A program made the position numbers and the translations under genes. Below the pieces are notes generated by a model. It was not told the origin of the DNA. It saw only the letters and a program-made list of their open reading frames with translations, and ran no database searches. This document shows, one piece after another, positions 26,851 through 36,718 of a stretch of 64,000 bases of DNA. Origin of the DNA: an uncultured Tenacibaculum sp. (GTDB lineage: Bacteria; Bacteroidota; Bacteroidia; Flavobacteriales; Flavobacteriaceae); NCBI GenBank assembly GCA_947492185.1, contig CANLMR010000010.1, positions 38,776 through 102,775 of the forward strand, given 5' to 3'. The stretch's first letter is position 1. Every line of letters begins with the position of its first letter.

Positions 26851-28269
26851 ATGAAAGAATCAGCAATTAAGGAAAGAGAGCTTTTCGGGCATCCAGTAGG
26901 ACTTTATGTTCTGTTTTTTGTAGAAATGTGGGAACGTTTCTCTTATTATGGAATGAGAGCAATATTAACGCTGTTTTTGGCGGCACCAATTTTAATGGGT
27001 GATCCTCAATCAGGTTACGGATGGACAAATGCTGAGACACTTTCATTTTATGGAACTTACACTATGATGGTTTACCTAATGTCAATCCCTGGAGGATGGA
27101 TTGCGGATAAATTCATTGGACAGAAAAAAGCAGTTATGCTAGGAGGAGTACTTCTTTGTTTAGGACATGGAATACTTGCGATTGACGCGCAATGGGCATT
27201 TTTTACTGGATTAGTATTAATCGTAATTGGTGTAGGTTTCTTAAAACCTAATATATCAACAATGGTTGGTGGATTATATAAGCAAGGAGATGATCGAAGA
27301 GATTTTGGTTTTTATATTTTCTATTTAGGAATTAACCTAGGTGCCTTTTTAGGAGCTTTAATCGTAGGTGCAGTTGCAGCTAAGTGGGGATGGCATTACG
27401 GATTTGGATTAGCAGGTATAGGAATGGCAATTGGTCAGTTAGTTTATATGTATGGACTAAAATATTTAGAAGGAGTTGGAGAGTTTTTAGGTAAAAAAGA
27501 TTCACCTGATAAAGAGTTAATGAAAAAGCCATTAACAGCTGTAGAGAAAGATAGAATGCTTGTAATGTTCTTATCATTTCTAATTATTATCGTTTTTTGG
27601 GGAGCATTTGAGCAGGCCGGAGGTTTGATGAGTTTGTATACGGAGCAAAAAACTGATAGATTACTTTCATTTTCTCTACCTTTTGTTGGCAATGAAATTC
27701 CTGCAGCAGTATTCCAGTCAATTAATGCATTTTTTATTATTGTCTTTGCTGCAGTAATTGGTAAATTTTGGATTAATTGGGGAAGAAAAGGTAAAGAATC
27801 TTCATCGCTATTTAAAATGGCAATCGGAGTTATAATAATGGCATTTGGTTTCTTTTTTATGAGTAAGGCCAGTACTGAGGTTGTAATGAATAGTGACGAA
27901 ATCGTTGAAAAATCAGCAATGATTTGGTTAGTGTTAGCTTATCTATTTCATACAATAGGAGAGTTATGTGCATCTCCAGTTGCTTTATCTTTCATTACAA
28001 AATTGGCGCCTGTAAAATATGCTTCTTTTATGATGGGAGCTTATTTCGCAGCTACAGGTTTAGGGAATAAATTGGCAGGTTTCGTTGGTGGACTGTCAGA
28101 AGGAGCTGGAGAGTTTCAGGTATTCACAGGTATCGCTATTTTTTGTACACTTTTTGGAGTTTTAATTCTTTTAATATTAAAACCTTTAAAGAGATTGACA
28201 CATGGTGCTGAGGATATCAAAGGAACAAAACATGAAGAAGCAGAAGGATTTGAAATAGCAGATAATTAA
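26851..28269 (+). CDS. POT-family proton-coupled peptide transporter (first copy)
   Basis: A 472-residue major facilitator protein with about 12-14 membrane segments. The N-terminal signature EMWERFSYYGMRAILTLFL carries the ExxER-like motif for proton coupling in the POT/PTR2 family, and GFLKPNISTMVG and FYIFYLGINLGAF are further family blocks. It imports di- and tripeptides, which fits the upstream dipeptidyl peptidase. Spacing to neighbours is 22 and 20 bases. The C-terminus is hydrophilic. Confidence 0.94.
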   Translation: MKESAIKERELFGHPVGLYVLFFVEMWERFSYYGMRAILTLFLAAPILMGDPQSGYGWTNAETLSFYGTYTMMVYLMSIPGGWIADKFIGQKKAVMLGGVLLCLGHGILAIDAQWAFFTGLVLIVIGVGFLKPNISTMVGGLYKQGDDRRDFGFYIFYLGINLGAFLGALIVGAVAAKWGWHYGFGLAGIGMAIGQLVYMYGLKYLEGVGEFLGKKDSPDKELMKKPLTAVEKDRMLVMFLSFLIIIVFWGAFEQAGGLMSLYTEQKTDRLLSFSLPFVGNEIPAAVFQSINAFFIIVFAAVIGKFWINWGRKGKESSSLFKMAIGVIIMAFGFFFMSKASTEVVMNSDEIVEKSAMIWLVLAYLFHTIGELCASPVALSFITKLAPVKYASFMMGAYFAATGLGNKLAGFVGGLSEGAGEFQVFTGIAIFCTLFGVLILLILKPLKRLTHGAEDIKGTKHEEAEGFEIADN

Positions 28270-28289
28270 TCAACAAATAACTATAATAT

Positions 28290-29864
28290 ATGAATAAAGA
28301 TATCGATAATCTATTTAAAGACACAGTATTAGGGCATCCAGCAGGATTGTTTGTGCTTTTCTTTACAGAAATGTGGGAACGTTTTTCGTATTACGGAATG
28401 CGTGCGCTGTTTGTTTTATTTTTAATTAGTTCTATTAGCGATGGAGGATTCGCGTGGGCAAAGGCAGATGCGCTTTCACTTTACGGAACCTATACCATGG
28501 GTGTATATTTGACACCTGTTTTTGGTGGTTTAATCGCTGATAAGTTATTAGGTTACAGATGGGCGGTGATTATTGGAGCTTTAATTATGACCTTAGGTCA
28601 TGCTGCAATGGCTGTAGAAACACCTTTGTTCTTCTATATAGGTATTGGTTGTTTAATGTTAGGAAACGGATTGTTTAAGCCAAACATGACATCGATTATT
28701 TCTTATATGTATAAAAATCATGAGGAGAAAAAGGATGGAGCTTATTCTATTTTTTATATGGGAGTAAATGCGGGAGCATTCTTAGGAATCATGTTATGTG
28801 GATACATTGGAGAAAATTATTCTTGGTCTTGGGGATTCGGTTTAGCTGGAATTTTCATGTTTATTGGAATGTTACAGTTTTATTTCACTCAAAATATTTT
28901 TGGTGATATAGGATTACCTCCGAATAAACTAAAAGAATTAAACTTAGAGACAATTGGTAAAGATGGTGATCAAGATTTTGTAGAGAAGCCTCAAGAAGAA
29001 GAGGTTCCTCAGAATGTTGTAATTGATAGGTTAATTGCTGTAGGTGTATTCTGTATTTTTACCGTATTCTTTTGGGCTGCTTTTGAGCAAGCTGGTGGTT
29101 CAATGACAATTTTTGCAGAAGAATATACGCAAAGAAGTTTATCAGGAGTTTATGGTACAATTTTTAAATATGTAGATGCACTTCTTACTATTTTACCTTT
29201 AGGTATCATTACTTATGTATTATATCTTTTATTTAAGAAAACGTTTGCAAAATTTGCAATTGGTAACATTATCCTTTCGATTAGTTTTATTATCATTTGG
29301 GGTATTGTAGGATGGAAAATTAGTGTTGATTTTTCAAAAGAAAGTGTAGAAGTGCCAGCAACATGGTTTGGAATTTTAAATTCACTATTTATAATTACCC
29401 TAGCACCATTCTTTTCAAAATGGTGGGAGAGCAAGTATAATCTTTCAGGAACTATGAAATATGGTTTGGGATTACTTTTACTTGGTTTAGGGTTTGGATT
29501 CTTAGCATTGGGTTCTCAAGGAATTGTTGCTGGAGAGCCAATAGTTAAAGTAAGTATGTTTTGGCTAATTGCGGCTTACCTATTCCATACAATGGGAGAA
29601 TTATGTATTTCGCCTGTGAGTTTATCTTACATTAGTAAGTTAGTTCCGGCAAAATGGATTGGATTAATGTTCGGAGTTTACTATTTATTTATTGCTATGG
29701 GTAATAAATTAGCAGGAACAGTTGGTAGTTATATTGAAGAAATTGAAAAAGCATATTCAATTTCTGGATTCTTCTTAATTTTTACTGCAATTCCAATTGT
29801 TGCTGGATTAATTATAGCAGGAATGAGTCCGTTAATGAAGAAATTAATGCACGGAGTTAAGTAG
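28290..29864 (+). CDS. POT-family proton-coupled peptide transporter (second copy)
   Basis: A 524-residue paralogue of the preceding transporter, with EMWERFSYYGMRALFVLFLI, LGNGLFKPNMTSII and FYMGVNAGAFLG. It is longer, chiefly through a cytoplasmic loop around residues 210-245. Two different POT transporters in a row suggest different peptide preference or affinity. It is the last gene before a terminator-like hairpin. Confidence 0.94.
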   Translation: MNKDIDNLFKDTVLGHPAGLFVLFFTEMWERFSYYGMRALFVLFLISSISDGGFAWAKADALSLYGTYTMGVYLTPVFGGLIADKLLGYRWAVIIGALIMTLGHAAMAVETPLFFYIGIGCLMLGNGLFKPNMTSIISYMYKNHEEKKDGAYSIFYMGVNAGAFLGIMLCGYIGENYSWSWGFGLAGIFMFIGMLQFYFTQNIFGDIGLPPNKLKELNLETIGKDGDQDFVEKPQEEEVPQNVVIDRLIAVGVFCIFTVFFWAAFEQAGGSMTIFAEEYTQRSLSGVYGTIFKYVDALLTILPLGIITYVLYLLFKKTFAKFAIGNIILSISFIIIWGIVGWKISVDFSKESVEVPATWFGILNSLFIITLAPFFSKWWESKYNLSGTMKYGLGLLLLGLGFGFLALGSQGIVAGEPIVKVSMFWLIAAYLFHTMGELCISPVSLSYISKLVPAKWIGLMFGVYYLFIAMGNKLAGTVGSYIEEIEKAYSISGFFLIFTAIPIVAGLIIAGMSPLMKKLMHGVK

Positions 29865-29890
29865 TAACTTTAACTTTAAGAATATATTAA

Positions 29891-29923
29891 AACCTGTCAA
29901 AGTCAAATTTGATAGGTTTTTTT
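29891..29923 (+). terminator. Terminator after the peptide transporter genes
   Basis: AACCTGTCAAA pairs with TTTGATAGGTT (11 bp with one G-U pair), followed by a T-run to 29923. It ends the dipeptidase-transporter operon. A TAAATTTG element at 29925-29932 could start transcription of the next gene. Confidence 0.75.
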
Positions 29924-29957
29924 GTAAATTTGGAATACTTATTGAGACATACAAATT

Positions 29958-30473
29958 ATGAGAAAAATTTTATTAATAGCTGTTTTTGTTATTTCGGCGT
30001 TTACAGTAAATGCACAGGAAGTTAATTGGTTGTCATTTGAAGAGGCATTAGAATTAAATAAAAAGAACCCTAAACCTATTATGGTTGATTTATATACCGA
30101 TTGGTGTGGATGGTGTAAAAGAATGGATGCAACTACCTATAAGAATGAAGTGATTGTTAAGTTTATAAATGACAATTATTATGCTGTTAAAATGGATGGT
30201 GAAGGAAAAAAGGATATTACATTTAAAGGAAAAACATTTAAGTTTGTTCAAAACGGAAGAAGCAAGTATCACGAGTTAGCTGCTGCTATTTTGAACGGTA
30301 AAATGAGTTATCCTTCTACTGCATTTTTTAATCAAGAAGAACAGTTGATACAATCTGTACCTGGATATCTAGCAAAGGAGAAGTTTGAAAAGATTCTATC
30401 ATACTTTAGTGGTGAAGCCTACAAAAACACACCTTGGAAAGATTTCGAGAAGAATTTTAAAAGTGCACTATAG
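29958..30473 (+). CDS. Exported thioredoxin-fold protein (WCGWC motif)
   Basis: A 171-residue protein with a signal peptide ending near residue 20 (FTVNAQ) and a thioredoxin-like domain with DLYTDWCGWCKRMD; Cys50 and Cys53 form a CGWC redox motif, as in DUF255/thioredoxin_7-type and DsbD C-terminal-like proteins. It probably acts as a periplasmic disulphide or redox protein. It is separated from the transporter operon by a terminator and convergent with comEC, with 4 bases between. Confidence 0.88.
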   Translation: MRKILLIAVFVISAFTVNAQEVNWLSFEEALELNKKNPKPIMVDLYTDWCGWCKRMDATTYKNEVIVKFINDNYYAVKMDGEGKKDITFKGKTFKFVQNGRSKYHELAAAILNGKMSYPSTAFFNQEEQLIQSVPGYLAKEKFEKILSYFSGEAYKNTPWKDFEKNFKSAL

Positions 30474-30477
30474 TATT

Positions 30478-32505
30478 TTAATACTTTAAAATATATGCGC
30501 CATTTTGCTTAGTTGAGTGAAATGGCGTTTTTTGTTTTTTACAGGTTTGTTTCCATCTTTCAATATAACTTTTATAATTAGATCCGTCTGCTATTATTTG
30601 TTGAGGTTGTAAAGCCTTAATAAGTCTATTTAGATTAAGTTTTGGAGAATATTGTAATACTACTATAGAATTTTCAGGAAACTTTTTTGGATATACTCCT
30701 AAACTATCAATAATTAAAGCTACATTATTTTTCAATTCAATTAATCTTTTTGAATCTATTGATTTCATAGAATCTATATTCTCGTTTAAATTATAGTTGA
30801 CTAAACATTTTTCCTTCTTAAGTTCTCTTTGAGTTTTTGTATTGTAAACTTCTAAAGTATTACTCGTTCTTTTTCCTATAAGAGAAACTTTGTTTTTATG
30901 AAAAATGATAAGTTCTCTCTTGGAATCGTATTTGTTTTTATTTGATATAAATGATACCTGAAGACAAATAACGAATGAAAGGGTAAAAAGGAATGTTTTG
31001 ACTGACTTATTCCGAATGAAATGATATGAGAAAATTATGATAAAGTAATAAAAAAGCATTTCTAGGGACGACACTCTTATTCCTTTTAAGATGAATGCTT
31101 CTTGCATTGCAATCCAAGTCACAACCTCATTCATCAGATTAATTATCAACTCATAAAAAGAAGCCAAAAATTCTGGTAAAGATTTCAGTAAAGCAAGAAT
31201 AATGATTAGAATTCCAAAAAGTAATAGTAAGCCTAAACAAGGAACTATAACTAGATTTGAGATTAAGAATAGACTTGGAAATTGATGAAAATAGTATAAG
31301 CTTAATGGAAGAACACCAATCTGTGCTGTTATGGAAACTGTGGTGAGTTGCCATATTTTATCCAGAACAATATATTTTGGTTTGCAAATCTTATATAGTA
31401 GAGGTTGAAGTTTAATTATACTAATAACGGCTAGATAACTCAGTTGAAATCCAATATCAAATAAAAAAACAGGTTTGCACAATAACAGTAGTAGCATTGA
31501 AGATATCAAAGAATTTTCAATGGGTTGTTTTTGGTTTATAAATTTTCCGATTACTATAAAAGAAAACATTGTTGTTGCTCTAACTACTGAAGCTGATAAT
31601 CCTGTTATAAAAGCAAATAACCAGAGGATAGATAGTACTAGGGTTAATCGAATTGGCCTTCCATATTTTATATGATTTATTGGGTAAAATAAATAATTTA
31701 GAAGAAGCACTAGTATCCCAATATGTAAACCAGAAATAGCTAAAATATGTATTGCTCCAGCATTTACATAATCGCTTAAAAGTTCTTTAGAAACTTCTTT
31801 TCTTTCACCCAATAGCAATGAGTTAATAATTCCATATACATCTTTAGAAAAATGAGGCTGTAATAGTTTTTGAATCTTTTTTTTAAAACGTAATAATAGA
31901 ATTGTAAAGGATTTTTTTTTATTCCTTATGAATTTAAAATTATTTTCTTTTAGAAATAATTGACTCTCAATGTCTTTTAAAATTAAGTAGTTTTTATAGT
32001 TGAAATCATACGGATTTTTTGGCTGGTTTATTTCTTTAAATTCAGATTGGGTAATTATATAATTTCCAATTAGTAATTCGGTAATTTGTTTATTGTTTTT
32101 GGAAATATTGATTAAAGTTCTTCCAATAGTTTCTTTGTTATCAATCGACTTAACATTAGCTATAAAACGATAATTATAAAAGTTAGGTTTTAATTCTTTT
32201 CTAAGCTCTAGAATTATTGTTGAATTTTTCTTGTCATGTTTTTTATAATAATTTGAATAATTTTTACTGTAATATGTGTAAATAGATGAAACTCCAATTA
32301 GTATACATGTTAAAGCAGTTGTTAAAATAAACAACAACTTACTTTTTAGTTTACTAAAAATGTATAGTGCTATAGTTGAAATCCCTAGTGAAATATAGAG
32401 TTTAATAAAACCAAACTTCCATAATGCTATATGTTGTTGTAGATAGATTCCAAGTATAATACATAGCAATATTTGTAAAGGTAAATACCTAAACTCTTTT
32501 ATCAT
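30478..32505 (-). CDS. comEC: ComEC/Rec2-family DNA uptake channel
   Basis: The start is placed at the ATG at 32505 (MIKEFRYLPLQ); the frame opens a few codons upstream only with TTG. The 675-residue protein has N-terminal membrane segments, an OB-like exposed region (DUF4131), the Competence domain with VNAGAIHILAISGLHIGIL, and about ten further membrane segments. The C-terminal region lacks the HxHxDH metal site of a metallo-beta-lactamase, so any nuclease domain is degenerate. The family carries single-stranded DNA across the inner membrane during natural transformation. It stands alone here; other competence genes are not in the window. Confidence 0.92.
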   Translation of the reverse strand: MIKEFRYLPLQILLCIILGIYLQQHIALWKFGFIKLYISLGISTIALYIFSKLKSKLLFILTTALTCILIGVSSIYTYYSKNYSNYYKKHDKKNSTIILELRKELKPNFYNYRFIANVKSIDNKETIGRTLINISKNNKQITELLIGNYIITQSEFKEINQPKNPYDFNYKNYLILKDIESQLFLKENNFKFIRNKKKSFTILLLRFKKKIQKLLQPHFSKDVYGIINSLLLGERKEVSKELLSDYVNAGAIHILAISGLHIGILVLLLNYLFYPINHIKYGRPIRLTLVLSILWLFAFITGLSASVVRATTMFSFIVIGKFINQKQPIENSLISSMLLLLLCKPVFLFDIGFQLSYLAVISIIKLQPLLYKICKPKYIVLDKIWQLTTVSITAQIGVLPLSLYYFHQFPSLFLISNLVIVPCLGLLLLFGILIIILALLKSLPEFLASFYELIINLMNEVVTWIAMQEAFILKGIRVSSLEMLFYYFIIIFSYHFIRNKSVKTFLFTLSFVICLQVSFISNKNKYDSKRELIIFHKNKVSLIGKRTSNTLEVYNTKTQRELKKEKCLVNYNLNENIDSMKSIDSKRLIELKNNVALIIDSLGVYPKKFPENSIVVLQYSPKLNLNRLIKALQPQQIIADGSNYKSYIERWKQTCKKQKTPFHSTKQNGAYILKY

Positions 32506-32665
32506 AGCGTAGAAAGTTTCCAACAAAAAGTTAAAGTTTTTAAACGTTTTTACTTAACTGTTTTTTAATGTTTCTTTATCTAAATTATATTTGAATTGTC
32601 ATGTTTTTATTTTGGTTTATAAATTTTTGAGAGTTTTTTAATTTTTATATTAAAATTTTTGTAAA

Positions 32666-32703
32666 TTGGTAAACCAGTTTGGATAACCAAATTGGTTTAC
32701 CAA
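32666..32703. promoter_or_regulatory. Triple TGGWWWACCA operator before alginate lyase
   Basis: Three palindromic decamers, TGGTAAACCA (32667), TGGATAACCA (32680) and TGGTTTACCA (32693), occur at an exact 13-base period. The outer two are reverse complements of each other, so the whole block is an inverted repeat centred on the middle copy. The pattern TGGT-N2-ACCA is like GntR-family operators. It ends 37 bases before the lyase start codon and is the likely control site. Confidence 0.7.
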
Positions 32704-32739
32704 AAAACAAACCTAATATTAACTTAACAAACACAAATC

Positions 32740-34470
32740 ATGAAAGACAGATTTTTCAAGTCATTTTCATTATTTAATTTCTTTGTTGTTATAACTTTAT
32801 TTTTAAACGTGTCTTGCTCTAATGAGTTAGAGAATTTGGAAGATGTTACCCAAAAACAAGAAGAAAATTTTGTAATGGCTCAAAGATTATTGAATTCAAA
32901 TGAAATAACCGTTACTGCAAATGGAGATGATGGGAATAAGCCCATTAATACTTTAGATGGAGATTTAAAAACTAGATGGTCTTCAAAAGGAAGAACAGGA
33001 AAGTATATTACTTACGATTTAGGGCAAAAAATGAAAGTAGATGAGATTAAAATAGCTTGGTTTAAAGGAAATGAGAGAATATCATATTTTCAGGTAGCTA
33101 TTGGTAATACTACTTCTTCTTTTCAAACAGTGCTAAATAGAAAAACTACAGGTTCTTCAGGCTCTACTCTTAATCTAGAGAAGTATGAACTTCCAGATAC
33201 CGAAGGAAGATATGTAAGGATTAGAGGTTTTGGAAATAGTAGTAATGATTGGAATAGTATTACAGAAGTTCAAATATTAACTACAGAGCAAACCACTCCA
33301 CCTACTGGTAATGCTGTTGTTGTTCCAGCCAAAATAGAAGCAGAGAATTATACGAATCAACAAGGAACAAAAACAGAAAACACGTCTGATACAGGTGGAG
33401 GTATAAATGTTGGTTATATCGATACTGGTGATTTTTTAGAATATGAAATTGATGTACCAGCTACTAAAGATTATAACTTCGAATTTAGAGTTGCTTCATT
33501 AAATAAAACGATTCGATTTGATGTTTTAAGTAATGGTAATAAATTAAGTAGTATTAGTAAAGAGTCTACTTTTGGATGGCAAAATTGGATTACTACTAAA
33601 AAAACAATCAGATTAAATCAAGGAAAACAAACTTTACGCTTATTGGCTACAGATGGAGGTTGGAATATCAATTGGTTAGAAATTAAAGAAGCATCGACAA
33701 ATCCAGATCCAAACCCTGATCCAGGAAATAGTGGAACACCAGCAGGTGTTTTAGGAGGGCTTGTAAATTGGAAATTAAATGGGTATTCAGGAACCTTTAA
33801 TTTAGGAGCTAGTAATAATGGATTAACTTATGTGGATAAAACTCCTAATCTATCAACTTTCAGTAACCCTAATTGGTTTTATACTGATGGAACATGGACT
33901 TTCTTTAAAGCTTATACAGGAAATCCAACGTCAAGCGGTTCTGGAAATCCTCGTTCTGAATTAAGAGAGCTAACTACTAATGGAAATGCTAATATTTATT
34001 GGGATGGTACAACTAGTAAAGAACATCGAATGATTTGGAAAGTAAGAGTAGATCATTTACCACAATCGGGTAAAGTATGCTTTGGTCAAATTCATGATAA
34101 AACAGATAAATTTGATGATGTGATTAGGGTACAATGTCAAGGAGATCCATTCCAAAGTTCTGGAGATATTAAACTTAGAATTAACGGTTATGTTACTGAA
34201 GTTTTAGAAGGAGGAGGGAAAACTGTAGGTACAATTACTCTTGGACAAGAGTTATATTATGAGCTAACGTATCAAAATAGTATTGTAAAACTATACGAGT
34301 TGAATTCAAGTGGGAACAGAGTTAAAACTATTTATACTTCTAAATCTGCTCCAGCTAAGGAAAACTATTTCAAAGCAGGATGTTATTTACAATCCGTAAA
34401 AGGTAAAACTGCTACTGGATCAAATGATTTTGGTTTGGTAGGGATTAAAGAAATAAAAGTATTCCATTAA
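32740..34470 (+). CDS. Surface lipoprotein alginate lyase (PL7) with two carbohydrate-binding modules
   Basis: A 576-residue enzyme that cleaves alginate by beta-elimination. Domains in order: a lipoprotein signal with lipobox LNVSC (Cys26), an F5/8 type C (CBM32-like) module at about 52-182, a CBM6-like module at about 195-318, an Asp/Pro/Asn linker at 320-335, and a polysaccharide lyase family 7 domain at 338-576. The lyase motifs RSELREL (405-411), QIH (450-452) and YFKAGCYLQ (543-551) are all present. It is a single gene with its own operator and terminator, not part of a SusCD locus in this window. It points to a marine, brown-algae-using lifestyle. Confidence 0.93.
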   Translation: MKDRFFKSFSLFNFFVVITLFLNVSCSNELENLEDVTQKQEENFVMAQRLLNSNEITVTANGDDGNKPINTLDGDLKTRWSSKGRTGKYITYDLGQKMKVDEIKIAWFKGNERISYFQVAIGNTTSSFQTVLNRKTTGSSGSTLNLEKYELPDTEGRYVRIRGFGNSSNDWNSITEVQILTTEQTTPPTGNAVVVPAKIEAENYTNQQGTKTENTSDTGGGINVGYIDTGDFLEYEIDVPATKDYNFEFRVASLNKTIRFDVLSNGNKLSSISKESTFGWQNWITTKKTIRLNQGKQTLRLLATDGGWNINWLEIKEASTNPDPNPDPGNSGTPAGVLGGLVNWKLNGYSGTFNLGASNNGLTYVDKTPNLSTFSNPNWFYTDGTWTFFKAYTGNPTSSGSGNPRSELRELTTNGNANIYWDGTTSKEHRMIWKVRVDHLPQSGKVCFGQIHDKTDKFDDVIRVQCQGDPFQSSGDIKLRINGYVTEVLEGGGKTVGTITLGQELYYELTYQNSIVKLYELNSSGNRVKTIYTSKSAPAKENYFKAGCYLQSVKGKTATGSNDFGLVGIKEIKVFH

Positions 34471-34488
34471 TATTTTTATAAAAGAAAA

Positions 34489-34524
34489 GAAGAACTAATT
34501 GAGTAATCAATTGTTCTTCTTTTT
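34489..34524 (+). terminator. Terminator after alginate lyase
   Basis: GAAGAACTAATTGA pairs with TCAATTGTTCTTC with a single bulged base and loop GTAA, followed by five T. Confidence 0.75.
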
Positions 34525-34546
34525 GATTTATATATGTTAAGTTATT

Positions 34547-36688
34547 TTAATAACGAACGAATTTCCAACCAGACCATTGTCCGTTAATCTTTTCTTTATA
34601 TTTCCCATCTCTTCTAACATGTATTAGTTCGTTATTACTATCGAATTTATAACTTCCTTTTCTCCATTCAAACTCTTTGCTTGATGAATTTTTTTTAGGT
34701 AAGTCAATTTGATTAGTTATCCTTTTAAATGAAAGTTTTGGATTATTTATATCATTTACAATTGTTATTGATTTTATCAATTTTTTATTCTGATATTCAT
34801 TAATATATTGATGATTAAATTTAGATTCAACCCCAGTTTTATGATGGTAATACAAAGAGTTTTCCTCACTTTTTAAAACCTTTCCGAAGGTTGAATACAT
34901 TTTTAATTTAGAATATTTAGATGGTGTTTTCTTATATTTTTCTTTAAAAGTTGTTTTCGATTCAAACTTAACAGTAGAAGGATTTGTTATTTCGGCAGAA
35001 AAAAACTCGATATCTTCTTTTATCTTTCTGTTTTGATATATCTTATTAGATTGATGTTTAGTTGGTGTGTTAAGAATTGATTTAAGAATAATCTTATCAT
35101 CGCTCTTTCTAAGTAAATCAATGGATAGACTTTCCAGTTTATTATCATTGTAATTAATTTTAGTAACTTCTGATAATCTAGATGTATTTCCTTCATAATA
35201 CTTTCTTACCTCTATAATGTTAGCTTTATTGTCTCTTATAATATGGTAAGAACTTGCGGTTTTATCTGAACCGATATATTTCTCGTTTATTTGCTTTAGT
35301 AAGTTTTTGTCAGAAAAAATCAATTCACTTTCTGTTCCTTGTATTTTACTTCCAATTACCTTATTATTAAAGTAAAGAACATTAATTGTGTCGTATCTTG
35401 AGTCTCCATGATATAAATGAAGTGTTTTTCCATATATCTTTCCATTTTTCTTTAGATAGTTACCTTTAAAAGGAAAGATTTTTCTTGCTCTTATCGTTTT
35501 GATTAATTGCAAATCATTTAATAAATGTTCAACTATCTTATTATCAATTTCATTATTCCCAGTAAGGTCTAGCTTATTTTTTGGTTTTTTAGCTATTACT
35601 TCTTTAACCAATATAACTTCTGGTTCTTTTGGTTCTTCAAAAGTTCTACTATCAATAGTTTCTGTAGCAAAATGTCTTGTTTTGGTGTTGTTTATTGTAA
35701 AAAGCTCTAGTAATCTATTTCCTCTTTTTATAATTCGTTTTCCATCACTTTCATCGTAGTCATTTTCAATAAGCTTATTGGAATACTCAATAGCTTTTTC
35801 AGGCATGTCCAAATGAATTAAAATCTTAGCAGCATTATAGTATGAAGCATATTTCATTTTTCGATGTTTCCTCTTGTCTTTTGGAAATTTTGGAATAACA
35901 CTATCGAAATAGTCAATTATTGATTGAGCTTCAGGTTTTAATTGCTCTGTGTTAGCATCTGGAGTAATTTTTGAAAAAAGTGTTTGAATATCTTTCAAAG
36001 CTTTTTTATGTCCAGTATACTCAGGGTTAGATTCAGAGTCTAAAATCCAAAACAATTCTTTTACCCAGTACGTTTCATAACCAAAATTTGAATTTAGAAA
36101 TTTATTAGCTCTACCAATACTGTAGTTTAAAAATTCAAGTTCAAATTGATTTCTTAAAATATCCTTATTAAGCTTATAATAATCTGAGGCTTTTTTATTT
36201 GTGTTATATTCTTTACCCTTAAAAGTTTGAGTGTTTCCAAAATTCCATCCAGAATTTTTCCCAGTGTTAGGATCTGTATAACTAAACTCTGCATTAGTTC
36301 TATAATTAACTATAGGTTGAAAAGTTTTTGTTCTACTAATTACTTTACCATCATCATTTTTCTTTTCATTAATAATCTCTTTAATTTTCACCTCATAAAT
36401 ATTGACAGGTTTAAATACTAGAGATATATTTAATGAAGCATTATCATTTAATCGTTCTAAGCCTAAGATTTCTACTTGGTTTTCAGCTTCAGGATCGTTT
36501 GATATAAAAGAATAGGTAAGTGGTTTATCTTTTATTGGGTTAGTTGGTAGTTTTATGTATTCTACTTTTACATATTCTCTATCTAAATCTACCTTTTGAG
36601 CAAAAAGTGTAGAATAACTAACAATAAAAAAAATCAACATTAAAAAACTAATGTTGATTCTTGTATTTTTTAAATAAATGTTTTTCAT
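34547..36688 (-). CDS. Large exported protein of unknown function
   Basis: A 713-residue protein with an N-terminal signal peptide (about 1-31, ending TLFAQ). A short segment around residues 280-315 (YYNAAKILIHLDMPEKAIEY) looks like a tetratricopeptide repeat. The C-terminal half (about 400-713) is rich in Lys, Asn and Tyr with repeated short strands of the type found in MORN/YwqK-like or RHS-like exported proteins, but I cannot name a domain. No lipobox. It lies between the alginate lyase and lysS genes without clear operon partners. Confidence 0.75.
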   Translation of the reverse strand: MKNIYLKNTRINISFLMLIFFIVSYSTLFAQKVDLDREYVKVEYIKLPTNPIKDKPLTYSFISNDPEAENQVEILGLERLNDNASLNISLVFKPVNIYEVKIKEIINEKKNDDGKVISRTKTFQPIVNYRTNAEFSYTDPNTGKNSGWNFGNTQTFKGKEYNTNKKASDYYKLNKDILRNQFELEFLNYSIGRANKFLNSNFGYETYWVKELFWILDSESNPEYTGHKKALKDIQTLFSKITPDANTEQLKPEAQSIIDYFDSVIPKFPKDKRKHRKMKYASYYNAAKILIHLDMPEKAIEYSNKLIENDYDESDGKRIIKRGNRLLELFTINNTKTRHFATETIDSRTFEEPKEPEVILVKEVIAKKPKNKLDLTGNNEIDNKIVEHLLNDLQLIKTIRARKIFPFKGNYLKKNGKIYGKTLHLYHGDSRYDTINVLYFNNKVIGSKIQGTESELIFSDKNLLKQINEKYIGSDKTASSYHIIRDNKANIIEVRKYYEGNTSRLSEVTKINYNDNKLESLSIDLLRKSDDKIILKSILNTPTKHQSNKIYQNRKIKEDIEFFSAEITNPSTVKFESKTTFKEKYKKTPSKYSKLKMYSTFGKVLKSEENSLYYHHKTGVESKFNHQYINEYQNKKLIKSITIVNDINNPKLSFKRITNQIDLPKKNSSSKEFEWRKGSYKFDSNNELIHVRRDGKYKEKINGQWSGWKFVRY

Positions 36689-36718
36689 ATGTATTTGTAA
36701 GACTTTTTATATAAAGAA

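Noticed and set aside
32740..34470. Part of a SusC/SusD polysaccharide utilisation locus
   Set aside because: No SusC or SusD homologue, transporter or regulator lies on either side; the lyase is a single-gene unit in this window.
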